From Eggerthellaceae bacterium (GTDB lineage Bacteria > Actinomycetota > Coriobacteriia > Coriobacteriales > Eggerthellaceae): a stretch of DNA of 39,011 nt. Below the pieces are notes generated by a model. It had not been told where the DNA came from. It saw only the letters and a program-made list of their open reading frames with translations, and ran no database searches. Below, in pieces: positions 18,001 through 21,450 of the stretch. The position numbers and the translations under genes are program-made. How positions within the stretch are numbered: the first letter of the stretch is position 1; the number at the start of each line of letters is the position of its first letter. The stretch spans positions 1-39,011 of the forward strand of contig JAFUCC010000011.1 of NCBI GenBank assembly GCA_017459925.1, in the 5' to 3' direction.

Positions 18001-20683
18001 TCAGCGTGCGCAGCTGAGTGCAGTTGTAGAACATGTTCTTGTAGGCGTCGGTTGCACGGTTCGACGGGTTCTGGCCGTTGTCGCGCATGTTCCAACCGGA
18101 AAGGTTCACGCCCGCCAAGCGGGTGCAGCCTGCGAACAGGTCCTCGAACGAGGTGGTGTCGGAAACGTCGATGCCGGATCCGACGAACGTTTCGAGGTAG
18201 TCGTTGTTCTGGAACCAGCCCTTCAGCGTGGTGGGCTTGAAGTTGCCCTGCGTGACGATTTGCTTCAGCGTGTTGGTTTCCACGATGCCGGTTGCCAGCC
18301 ACGGAAGCTGCAAGACGGGAACGGTACCGGCGGTGGTGAAGTTTTCGTAGTTGGGGGCACTCGAGTTGTCGACGTTCACGACGAGCTCGCTGCTGGCAAG
18401 GTTCCTAAGTTGGCCGTTGTATTCGCGCTGCGCGTCAGCGCCGATGGTAAGGATTTTCTCGACGGTATCCCATGTCCACCAAACGTTGTCGTTTGCGAAG
18501 CGGCCGCCGAGGCTGCTGTCTACAAATGTATAGGTGGTGCCGTAGGTCTTGCCGGTCGTGGGGTCGACGCTCAGTCGGCTGGTAATGGTGGGGTTCAGCG
18601 GATCGGTGGTGTCCAATTCCATTTCGCTGATATCTGTACCGTTGGTCTTGTCGCTGTATCGCGCCACCAGGTTGGCGGTCGTGCCGAACCAGACGGTGTC
18701 GTCGCTGTGCCACGTGCCTTCCGCCGGGTAACGCGGAACCAAGCTCGTCAGGCCGATGCCATCGAGCAGCACCCTGTTGCCCACGACGATCGTGCGCAAG
18801 ATGTTGCAGCCCGCGACCATGTTGGCAAGCCCGGTCGCTGCAGTGGCTTGGTGGCTGGCGTACCAGGCGACCATGTCCCAAGCGGAGATGTCGAGCTTGG
18901 CGAGGAACGAGTCGTAGCGGAACATGTTCGCGAAGCTGTCGACTTGCGACACGTCGAGACCCGATCCGTCGAACTCGCTCATGCCCGAGTAGCTCTGGAA
19001 CCAATTGGCCAGCGTGGTGGGCCTCACTTTCGCGATGTCGTCGTTCTGGTCGAGGCCCTTGAAGATGACGGTGCCGATAATGTTCTTGGCGTCGTTCTGG
19101 AACGTCTTCAGCCAGGGAACCTGATCGGCCATCTCGGTGATGGTGCAGTCTTTCGCAGCATCTACTATATATATAGTAAGGATGGCGTTGGTGTCGTCGT
19201 AGTTCCAACGGACGTTCTTGTCGTGGCTCTCGCTCGACGCGAAGTACGAATCGAACACGAAGTTGTAAACCTCGCGTCCCGCCGCGATAGTCGAAAAATC
19301 GTCGAGCATTTCCTTGGTGGTGGCGTCGGGGTGATTAGTGTTCCATGTATCGTCGCCCGATTTCACCCACGTGCCGGTGTACTTGCCGCGCGACTCCATG
19401 GTTTCGAGGCCCACGGTGTAACTGGAATTGGCCGGGTCGCGGAAATCGACTTTGTTCGTGACGGACAGCTGCTTGATGCGCCATGCGTTTTCGAACATGT
19501 TCTTACGGTTGGCGTTGGCGCTGACCGTCCAACTGTCGAACGCGAACTCGCGAAGGCTGCTGCAGTTTTGGAACATGCTCTCGAAGTTGACGTCATCCGG
19601 ATGCTCGTCACCGTTCGCGTCGCGGCCCGCTGTTTGCCACGAGCCCGAGCCGCCAACCGAGACGAGGCTCGTGCAGTCCTTGAACATTTCCTTGAAGCTG
19701 AGGACGCTGCTGGTGTCGAGGATCTCGCCACCCTCGAACGTCTTCAGGTTGCTCATGCCGTTGAACCAACCGGTGAGGTCGGAGACCTTGAGCGTGTAGG
19801 TGTCGAGGTTCCTCTTGATGACGACGTTGTAGAACTCGGTCGGCGTAAGGCGGCTGAGCCACGGGACGTTGCCGACGGCGAGGTTGACGGTTGCGCCCGC
19901 CTGCAGCACCGTGATGGTGAGGGTGCCGCCGCTGAACGTCCAGTACACGCGGTTGTCGCCGAAGTCGTACTGCGGTTGGGTGAGGTCGATGTCGGCCTGC
20001 GTGACCATGGAAACGCTGCTGGCGCTTGCCGTGCTGAGCGCATTGCTCGAAGCGAAGGACTGCACCTGCGCCGCGGTGGCTTTCTTCACCGTGGTGGTTT
20101 TCGCCCACACGGCATACAGTGTAACGTCGGCCGCGTCGAGTGTATCGCCCTCATGGTATTTCACGTCATCGAGGGTTGCGCCTTCGGTCGTGGCCCAGCC
20201 GACGAACTTGTAGCCGCCGCGCGATGCCGCGGGCAGCGTCGCCGTCTTGCCGGCTTCGACTTCGAGGACCTTGGTCGCTTCGCCGTCGACGGTGCCGCCG
20301 GCTGCGTTCAGCGTGATCTTGTAGGTGACGACCTTTTCGACGACTTCCTCGACGAGGGTGGTTTCGTCGGTTGCGTCGGGGTCGGTGAGGTCGCCTTCGG
20401 TTTCGGTTTTGACGCCCTGGCCGTCGGTTTCATCGGTCGTTTCCAGGTTGGCGTTTTCGTCGCTTATATTAGTTGCGTTATTGGTTTCGGGGGTTTCGGT
20501 TTCGAGCGTGGTTGCTTCGGCCGTGACCTCGGTGGACACAGTGGTGTTAGCGCCATCGGCGCCTTCGCCTTCGCCCTCGGCAAACGCCTGAGCAGGCGCG
20601 ACGGTGAGCGTCGCTGCCACAAAGGCCGCGCACAGCGTGCCAATTGCCCGCTTGTGCCACTGTATTTCTGCCGTCTTGGCCAT
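1..20683 (-). CDS. Giant secreted BspA/DUF285-type repeat surface protein, 3' end outside window
   Basis: The frame is open from ATG 20683 to the window edge, 6,894 codons without a stop, and the codon register never shifts. The start has AAGGAG three bases upstream and opens a signal peptide (hydrophobic core about residues 14-34, likely cleavage after AQAFA). Residues 37-118 are rich in Thr, Glu and Asp. Residues 120-193 form an InlB-B/Flg_new-like repeat ending LYAVWAK. The rest is 18 large units. Each has a N-V-W-W strand, an LPW motif, a WF.GY segment, DUF285 motifs (MF..C..L, W-D/N-T/V..V) and a closing WFGS..LA.RY / GRF segment. DUF285/BspA repeats are typical of adhesins of host-associated bacteria; an extracellular, probably adhesive role is inferred. 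Inserted domains lie at 2960-3480, 4045-5835 and 10545-11000. The C-terminal anchor is not visible. Nothing shows the ligand. Confidence 0.93.
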   Translation of the reverse strand, partial: MAKTAEIQWHKRAIGTLCAAFVAATLTVAPAQAFAEGEGEGADGANTTVSTEVTAEATTLETETPETNNATNISDENANLETTDETDGQGVKTETEGDLTDPDATDETTLVEEVVEKVVTYKITLNAAGGTVDGEATKVLEVEAGKTATLPAASRGGYKFVGWATTEGATLDDVKYHEGDTLDAADVTLYAVWAKTTTVKKATAAQVQSFASSNALSTASASSVSMVTQADIDLTQPQYDFGDNRVYWTFSGGTLTITVLQAGATVNLAVGNVPWLSRLTPTEFYNVVIKRNLDTYTLKVSDLTGWFNGMSNLKTFEGGEILDTSSVLSFKEMFKDCTSLVSVGGSGSWQTAGRDANGDEHPDDVNFESMFQNCSSLREFAFDSWTVSANANRKNMFENAWRIKQLSVTNKVDFRDPANSSYTVGLETMESRGKYTGTWVKSGDDTWNTNHPDATTKEMLDDFSTIAAGREVYNFVFDSYFASSESHDKNVRWNYDDTNAILTIYIVDAAKDCTITEMADQVPWLKTFQNDAKNIIGTVIFKGLDQNDDIAKVRPTTLANWFQSYSGMSEFDGSGLDVSQVDSFANMFRYDSFLAKLDISAWDMVAWYASHQATAATGLANMVAGCNILRTIVVGNRVLLDGIGLTSLVPRYPAEGTWHSDDTVWFGTTANLVARYSDKTNGTDISEMELDTTDPLNPTITSRLSVDPTTGKTYGTTYTFVDSSLGGRFANDNVWWTWDTVEKILTIGADAQREYNGQLRNLASSELVVNVDNSSAPNYENFTTAGTVPVLQLPWLATGIVETNTLKQIVTQGNFKPTTLKGWFQNNDYLETFVGSGIDVSDTTSFEDLFAGCTRLAGVNLSGWNMRDNGQNPSNRATDAYKNMFYNCTQLRTLTVSGTAVLDNTTFFANESEQHAARHGSWITGNDAWFGSSYDLANRYNPTQSEVTDATELTYTFSTTTMSGRFKNTNVWWKYNGQDPRYGTVLQIGITDPNLSTEITENADNLPWLTTPGINIVEAIYRIVFTPSYKQNGDIVRVKPVSSQYAWGDPNGKQMENWFAATVAGGETLDKKTGNNIEADGGYKSLMTFDGAGLDTSEATSLKGLFKNCVHLSGIDNVGHWDLSNVTDMSEMFLWCQGLNDLPAGMDSWKATTGNVKNYYRMFWHCSYLDDVTSIAEWTLYQGTAQDPLNMEEMFGMCEYWANVDIHGWDMPTTGKYTNMFYSDWSIDRLTVGNGVILEGTGLNTAITARGDTRGSWGRVDTSDVEYEAPSTREWFGTSSNLVHRYSFTGTTKTVKTNYEPEENNFGTIIYVWSAKNLRGRFANDNVWWKFHGTESGLLELGVTNGSLSTTVNETAAEQPWRTVIGDSYTSDIKYVQVKAGSNLYVQNPEEWFMGYTALLTFDVGGMRLPSGASVVGLFDGCLNLDTVSNLQNWNSDIANVTSFERMFKNNQQLTGLTGVSGWTTTNLTSVKSMFEGCLKLGTLTEISSWDVSKVNDYSSFLSGDLRLQALDISGWEMYVYHDNDNNGAPITATAYTADTDHSTYPNVTTTKFTDMLKDCVSLGTTPNGFLKLSATSIIDGATSGFNNSLNSTALGVGRMPTQGAWVLSEIGGNILWFGSSNNLAARYPTTAKQTAARNLTNPAVHVYTWDPDRRTGRFDSNDYVWWSYDGNGTLSFGSELAYQTNPEDYTVTEVQSAKDAVAADRLPWVTIVGRNNIKHITTQLSDGLIRVTDLRNWFADYPNLESFDGSAFVTNFTSTEYTGLNAPYDNVSNSFERLFADDPKLKSATGFANWDVHNITSFKQMFQNDTQLGNVSTGGVVSGLTWKAPAAGAGYTVTDALADVSYMFDGCANLDVMNETASWDVTGVTNFTAFLNGAAKLRQLSLLGWEMNETADRANMLKGLANLQRVVIGPNAGLIGANFTSNSADISTRTIQDGSWRTLDDSWRGSTSNIAWRYANDHSRSGASLSTTNSYTYIWYPNEYYGRFTWLSGDNAGKSNDNVWWIYFTEAGSYGGNAYAAKTLLIGASNAAGETKVLPNITAAQLPWLDITMTASAKIKTSAEIIATVGAAVPATLASWFADYTSLKTFNASGLNLTGTGDAVYANMLQGDTLLETLVLPKDIILTGSGLSGLSTRQAHQGMWVMGNDLWFDSSAELENRYGTAQAMKGRFYGTYDTNGRLYGYYDENNEATDSTDSDVTPYDPTHPAGNVTYTWDNTRLGGRFPSNQNVWWTFVIDPDDDNVGLLTIGGDGSSDETTTVTEYGDIDGNNGPGMPWLVGRINDYKTYKDSYSAVSSPSGNPKTQGYYTRSGAGTTASPYVYTLTNDTSVKNGTTYYTKSVVEDVVGTDNILSVTTTGTIAPQNLTAWFANLAKLETFSGLHLDTANVVNLTKMFYQCESLKELNDVNGWNTGSAENFDYMLAGLTAIKKLSLYGWNTTAATSMQYMFADDVSLTDLVLALKGGNSWNLLREGGTPVNQSNMFYNLKRLTWLTVSGTMVLKNAGFESDESNASNNLADHGKSDGSWAWNGDQGTGEGGSAQAEGGDPDAEEPFWEGSTSDLSSHYTLTAKTSTDEWSLTRRLYWRKGRLFGLFNNQNVWWRYITTYVKDDNDEDTDEVDYATLSIGRVATPDGDDFTVTEYGTSLPWRSFVETGAADCQNFIYRFVANNSRGTVGIENFSDWFLNHKYLETSNTPQINLAPTTSMYQTFAGCTALTSVTNLGTGGATTSALTTVEKMFYMPLDANDPSHLTTITGMGNWVTTEVTKFDQAFYNCTELQGLDIHNWDMISVTGDGDINYGDGGYAGTRTTVPTRSYMLTNDHNLRTMALGVYVVLDETGFEDTLTTLGVRDGMWLQRDSNDNDVWFDTTSRLSDRYSVATGNRFVNRPAANITYVWDDTRIGGRFLSDSVSVRGDAATGNTWWTWTRKGDNRGLLEMGTYDGAAGTYKEVTELATDSNVLYASSGTAGDAYNATLVTKDNYTTVSANVLPWRIALAIGLKDTTPIDPDAATPTYTEYNYLTDITDVKTYGSLAPVNMAAWFQNHTNLYSFDGSGLDVSNTTTMSKMFNHAPKLGAKKTGATSRSTVTGIADWTTTKELTDLSYMFASDYELTTLPNLSKWYTGMVTNFSYMFYDSYSLQAINGIGVWDTRSATTFNSMFAAKDPGVHSMSITDLNLAGWHMRTHEAITDATHDTTIAARTADPSAVNFLYGCADLKEFQIGQYFTAETKAAPTRRYTVETTHANNYTTSNQYWYIYAPGATYILLKFDSNTEFGGHYWYTPYGSDYTRYGGADSFTVTYGGPSLAQGSESYAWNGTPSSRMVNSTRTLTTGQTVNGFETWVLTGAQWVDLSLIPSLSNNYTHYSRWGFKVDIYSDADIYEMRSTSPYAVFTNEDLGTYGAGRTDYAGRLTAGVANVGTWERTSGGSAWKGTAIDLLKTENDTTISAISGTTMAGTYTFQPGVILGRFNSNLNVWWELDNNIANSTTTAGTLTLHGADSAATSRVEEKMPAAYPNDVFPYSTKYSNEDTPSVPWDFLRRYWRNTGLTFIYNVVDTEGTIAPDFPAYWFCDYPQLKTISISGMSVTTRVTSLSHMFATNPLLTKVTGLSLWQTGNVTTMEALFSGDYILGRASDNGEINTLANWNVSKCLNFKDFFKNCAALTVYDGVRNWTLFTDDTDPAKVINMQSMFQNSGITALDMLSNWVTSRVKNFSYMFAGCVGLTNATGIAGWSVGKLSDQSTNTTVESMFDMDGYNSTVLTTVDLSKWEMRTGLTIKNLLRNCRALLRITLSEKSNLGVRGAADDTGLNNTLANHAVVNGMWKRHDYPTPGTWRGPSSNLQVIYGATVKFNSDNAVWTYNWDSALSGGHFAYGDGIDNTWWYYERPLNSSDTTGGVLHIGTDGSGNLEVEDMSPNHPSTNPTTKGGDPITKGLPWADIVANSTTPIRKVVFEGGIVLINPQYWFKGYTNLLEVDASGLDLSEVSENSLAGIFQGCTNLKSITGVDGWPLQDVENMSYLFDGCTNLTEIQGVRYWQSTPNLTNVSFMFRGTTNLFKAKVKYHYTMTQDDDGDYVTDNNGTSYRKYNSNSDPSTMTRYKAVKDETNGTFGTSDDGLTYTAYTAPTDTEKYPMLAALVRWDVSHVTTFESMFENSTWLETLDFIKDWQLNTNSADFAIGVSDTFSLSSGIGISLKNMFKNCTHLTKADLSGWDVTYVKTFEGMFSGATSLQELDIHTWTMPFSYSKATYYPEEGHYLVEGGVYYKYVALADDEDYAGTKYKLVDGAYSEYDSVNDSAYDGAFYKKVTATKGPQNQNVKEDGVDAAWIVTKPASASYAAQTPYMTGAMIQDMLYNCYSLNKMYLGPGVVLCVAAYNTDVDYNGNISIAETIESGFHNSLSNRGAWNGRWQQLDNSWFDGTANLAERYRYGSPTKPNSYEWYEWKQGLIGGHFLWTSANTLDNVAAKWQFDSSTGTLYIGLDDDASNTTVGALRSQASIDNWSSAYYYRYGSWNKTDNNLPWLRHGVARPSDVLHIVFQRNNNGDSLAPLTPANWFARYYRVTDIDGYGFDASRASNFSQMFHYCYSLKTLNNTGTWSLGTHSSASSNTLNLTRMFYNNDALTTTAGIDTWTMPNNVNFTEMFYDCDYLNKVDFTGFKAADGSHFKFLQGTKTLTNMLLKTPRLATIIVDDQVVLKYSATNHVGIDASSTRPNNTGSWKLTSMAWFGNSTALEDRYTNGAGGAQDDVNRPLGVFTYVWDSTALAGRFPSNPNAWWRFYIGATTAGQKGFLEIGTDSGPNKNIAETRADIEALWLTYPGVDTFNFNGTTTAINRVVFTGSPHINTPANWFSGYKRLEMFNGANLNTTDVTSFTRMFQNDPLLVDLINMNDWNVDALTDVSYMFAGCTQLKTNRGTATDANAGINKWHMLNVTDFSHMFEGCTALNDLDLTAWDMVHVPVYVVDEHGNFVLSASLYRKYNDSTDKSKDRYSESYVADDADPETATYIMYVTDDNGQTFREYRATTDNGAVRFNLAIVEDPNGAYVTDDGGDTYRVYNEQIDKETENLKRFNITPTQATNGDFVAETSDVSTTYRGYNSATDDGAVRYDYVATEDPDGYYVRTDSSDITDSAGNHYRAFSESSDIVKRYKLSYESDDEGQYVNIDGQYVEYVSSRDDAKIRYNLMAGPSAEGTYVQDDENGTIEDYLGRKFRLWVAADGTDAELFRIWYESNVEGYWVTEDDGETYRPYDAELDEAKPRFNYVAAETTDEIADDDYVLDANGDVTISDGRKFRLYDASLDVVTRYNLGYEVAAQGQYVTDDNGANYREYNPTTDAPAVRYTLVATADDDGQYVTDDDGATYRVAGVTDGDRQHYTLTLTETLETVNVFVAETVFGSVSYRKFDSLSDGPKQRYHKEFVADANGDYVADANGSVVDWQGAKYREFVSTTDGGKVRYTLTATENNYGDYVKDGETYRLYKTGDTGQRYSLSLEESATGEWVTDDSSAYRAYNADTDSGKQRYGWYAEDANGDYVWDSTNQVYRAFNSATDGSATRYSLSLGTKTVNLANMFTNCRSLRTMLLDNDDILVGSGFDNNIYNRGARDGRWVLEGNGWFDNTSKLAALYKLGGNTRGNELLYTWDDTTLGGRFESDERAWWYFVRVKPDGTNPWEPGDNGQGASRWSTTNPGGTLYIGTEVVLPGEDPVVVSEKYYELPWIGIVESTFVRNIVTQGDLHILHPAMWFSSDPYDNTYKNLTWNYTQGGNVSVNATTGTSVSGTVTISQGGWWDSGCYSTVTLEKGKTYVVDMDYRFEDVHNADSRGWNVYLDLRRWYDRNTGYYWYEGMPRYMTAWLDKTGDWNHVRYVITVAETGTYYLGFCNTDVGDYWRKWYTNTGYDYGWVRYRFQNLTLREAPGYATLVSFDGGGVNLERTYAEYDQVTTGTIKLNTPGTAPTFTSLGEGIQGLHGFFSHDDRLTDLTNMGDWRVDKVFDLSYMFEGCEKINTGLANLVQWGTTGRTRYVTTMKAMFKNCASLQGNTNISTWNTANVEDFSHMFDMTDLMTKWKILQNYTTTGIKLTDYAYSPAFVTLDISKWNMQKAATNASMQGFLSWCVNIAKIVASGTSTLGLSEGSTTTSPSGLDDTLLMRESWNGRWVLQNPPTGRTWWDNSLRLAGRYPLGANKHYDPVYTYVWDADHAGGRFEANEPAWCGTWWTLDINPDSPTYRTLTIGADDGTDAYRTVTMTRSEGDANTSAHELPWYGKVGAARDQYGRFVAEDGTVSYTLAEGKLQNYAFIKDITTQGDVRLQNPANWFAGYKNLETFDGSGMNMSLAASGNVGVTTSVANMFANDKKLTNVKNIGQWNMAQVKNFTGMFRNVATLANSCFEQLRNWTMTGAEVLSHMFDGALLLSDLTPLKDWNVSNVWDFSYLFANCTGLTTQEPIAGWKVAHKGAGFTMTMAHMFENALNIVTMDLSTWIMKDATLTGFFDGCKGLVYIKTGKATVLEGSGFASFSAHTINDGSWARLDATTRESVVPAYSNSGDFLANRLYKNAGNDLDVYWYEFVSLIQGTFESNLNVWWSYNVRTGVLTIGYGGTADEDNVASRKITEVRNSLPWKDLAPDTLLELQQTKPDATIYDLITKVQFQDVIYLAYPESWFMGHTALTEAVMDKMRFAAKTNSSTTSIASLFEGSNVLESISGTENWNTDIVSDFSSAFKGASSLKMLNLTGWEMVGKTVTDMLAGCVELVDLGLSENVVLQGSGIDNADKTPSRQLYAGTWFAGANQGDMTSVAGETVSDWRQRGSSYTLANTLYPSGTTRPVSATTWYHWDTQNYFPERNDIRWQFVQENTYRAYNPATDAGLTRYAQDPKTGEYLSDETGAYVIDTDGGTLIISYNGDASNPSKFFTFN
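2960..3480 (-). other. Inserted jelly-roll-like (carbohydrate-binding type) domain in the giant protein
   Basis: Between a WFSSDP segment and the resumed DUF285 pattern (FDGGGV) lie about 170 residues of different character: Tyr/Trp-rich beta strands including VTLEKGKTYVVDMDYRFED, WNVYLDLRRWYD, VRYVITVAETGTYYLGF and VRYRFQNLTLRE. The order 'strand, K-G-K-T-Y, long strand, then E-T-G-T-Y-Y-L-G-F' is usual in CBM-like beta sandwiches. The domain assignment is by eye and the ligand is unknown. Confidence 0.45.
4045..5835 (-). repeat. Tandem array of 16 short Y-V-T-D-D repeats inside the giant protein
   Basis: About sixteen copies of a 24-40-residue unit interrupt one DUF285 unit. The pattern is G-x-[YFW]-V-x-[DE]-D-x-G-x-x-[YF]-R-x-[YF]-[ND]-x-x-x-D, a short acidic stretch, then R-[YF]. 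A 24-bp DNA tandem duplication is still visible near 4423-4470 (ADANGDYVADANG in protein). Similar isolated copies sit near 60-190, 7780-7950 and 8310-8530. I do not recognise the family. Regular aromatic, Gly and Asp-rich turns suggest a beta-strand ladder or solenoid that may bind Ca2+ or sugar; that is inference. Confidence 0.75.
10545..11000 (-). other. Inserted CUB-like beta-sandwich domain in the giant protein
   Basis: About 150 residues between a DUF285 unit and the next N-V-W-W unit lack MF..C motifs. They contain YWYIYAPGATYILLKFDSNT, then DSFTVTYGG, TWVLTGAQWVDLSLIPS and SRWGFKVDIYSD. The order 'A.yI.l.FD..T ... W.LTG..v.L ... WGFKv.I' resembles the CUB-like sandwich known from HERC2-type proteins and some bacterial surface proteins. 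The resemblance is recalled, not searched. Confidence 0.35.
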
Positions 20684-20879
20684 GCTCTCCTTAGGAAGCG
20701 GCTTTTCCAGCGTGTTCCGAAAAAGGCGGCTTCTCCCCTGTTTTCGCACGTCAGCGCAAAAAAGTGCATGCGGCGCGTGCGCCTACGTCGGCCCGATCGT
20801 GCGCGCGTTGGAAGTCGGAATAACCCCGCATGCGCGACCTGGTCGCTTGTAGCTGAATAGGTGGTTTTCGAGCTGGAAT

Positions 20880-20905
20880 GCATGGCGTGTATCGTGATGC
20901 CATGC
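20880..20905. promoter_or_regulatory. Dyad GCATGGC...GCCATGC upstream of the giant gene
   Basis: Seven-base arms (20880-20886 and 20899-20905) are perfect reverse complements separated by 12 bases, a geometry usual for a dimeric repressor operator. It lies about 200 bp upstream of the giant gene's start. Chance cannot be excluded. Confidence 0.3.
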
Positions 20906-20998
20906 TGGGTATGTGATAGCCAATCGCCGGGCACCTTGCTGAGGTTGATGTGCGGTTGGCCTGCCCCGTGCTGAATTCCGACTATTCAGTTACTCCCC

Positions 20999-21045
20999 CG
21001 AAAACCTTACGCCTGGCAAATTAGGCGTTTTGCCCAAGGTTTTCG
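20999..21045. promoter_or_regulatory. Nested, overlapping inverted repeats in the giant gene's leader region
   Basis: The outer arms CGAAAACCTT (20999-21008) and AAGGTTTTCG (21036-21045) pair perfectly. Inside are ACGCCT (21009-21014) with AGGCGT (21023-21028), and GGCAAA (21015-21020) with TTTGCC (21029-21034). The inner pairs interleave in order A-B-A'-B', so they are mutually exclusive hairpins or a tight pseudoknot. This suits a switching leader RNA or a protein-binding site for the minus-strand gene. I could not match it to a known riboswitch. Confidence 0.45.
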
Positions 21046-21055
21046 AAGTGTGTAA

Positions 21056-21061
21056 AGAATA
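21056..21061 (-). promoter_or_regulatory. Candidate extended -10 (TGGTATTCT) for the giant gene
   Basis: Read on the minus strand, TG-G-TATTCT is an extended -10 match placed just upstream of the nested inverted repeats. It would give a leader of about 365 nt. No good -35 is visible, so this is a weak call. Confidence 0.2.
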
Positions 21062-21344
21062 CCACGGCGGCAACTGGGATTTCGCGGTTTCCCCCCTGTT
21101 TTCCCATTTGTTACTTTCCGTTTTACCAGGCGTTTCAACAGGGTTAACGGTTTTTCACATAGCGATTTCCACATGTTGGGGGCGCAGAGGGGCCTCCCCC
21201 TTCATGTTGGGTTTGGCGGGGTGATTTGGGACATTTGGTGCGGCTGGGGCCCTGGCTCGTGAGCCATGTGTCCCAACTTCACAATTCCTCCACATTCGAT
21301 TGTTGCCGCTTTTGCCACCTGAACTGGGGAAATTGAACGGCGGA

Positions 21345-21442
21345 TTGAACGTCACCCCTGGGGTAATGTTCAAATTTGTTGGCGCTCCGCTTTGCGTAGA
21401 AGCTCTCTTCAATTTGAACATTACCCCAGGGGTGACGTTCAA
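21345..21442. repeat. Family 1 palindromic element, paired copy (98 bp)
   Basis: Palindrome 21345-21373 and its exact reverse complement 21414-21442 flank a 40-bp spacer rich in TTT and GCTC. The half-site is TTGAACGTCACCCC / GGGGTAATGTTCAA. It begins nine bases past the stop codon of the ATPase gene, so it may also stop transcription. Confidence 0.9.
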
Positions 21443-21450
21443 TTTGGATT

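Larger units (their letters stand above)
200..19960 (-). repeat. Array of 18 large protein repeats (about 395 aa average) in the giant gene
   Basis: The recurring marker is the codons for N-V-W-W (variants N-T-W-W, N-A-W-W, Y-V-W-W, N-V-R-W). In plus-strand coordinates these lie near 19945, 19210, 18480, 17770, 16700, 15685, 14670, 13985, 12880, 11915, 10260, 9050, 7305, 6385, 3752, 2090, 990 and 205 (partial). Spacing is 0.7-1.4 kb except where extra domains are inserted. After the marker each unit carries a short L-x-I-G strand, LPW, DUF285 helix-strand motifs, a V-x-L-x-G-x-G/T-F segment, then D-x-W-F and G-R-F. Copies have diverged enough that almost no exact DNA repeats remain, so the array is old or under diversifying pressure. 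Confidence 0.85.
20684..21344. other. Non-coding upstream region of the giant gene
   Basis: No credible protein gene was found on either strand. The region carries the likely 5' leader of the giant gene, including two dyads (20880-20905 and 20999-21045), a weak extended -10 candidate (21056-21061) and AT-rich runs. From 21345 it passes into a paired palindromic element. Codon-like structure and ribosome sites for a short gene are absent. Confidence 0.6.

Noticed and set aside
10856..20860. Further long plus-strand open frames (10856-13804, 15524-17008, 17063-20860).
   Set aside because: All lie in the same antisense register to the giant gene and show only Val/Arg/Gly/His-rich low-information sequence.
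20999..21045. A c-di-GMP (GEMM) riboswitch, suggested by GGGCAAA on the minus strand.
   Set aside because: The second conserved block and tetraloop/receptor of that class are missing, so only an unnamed structured element is claimed.
21160..21180. TTTCCACA as a DnaA box or origin.
   Set aside because: A single poor match without a box cluster, dnaA or dnaN nearby.
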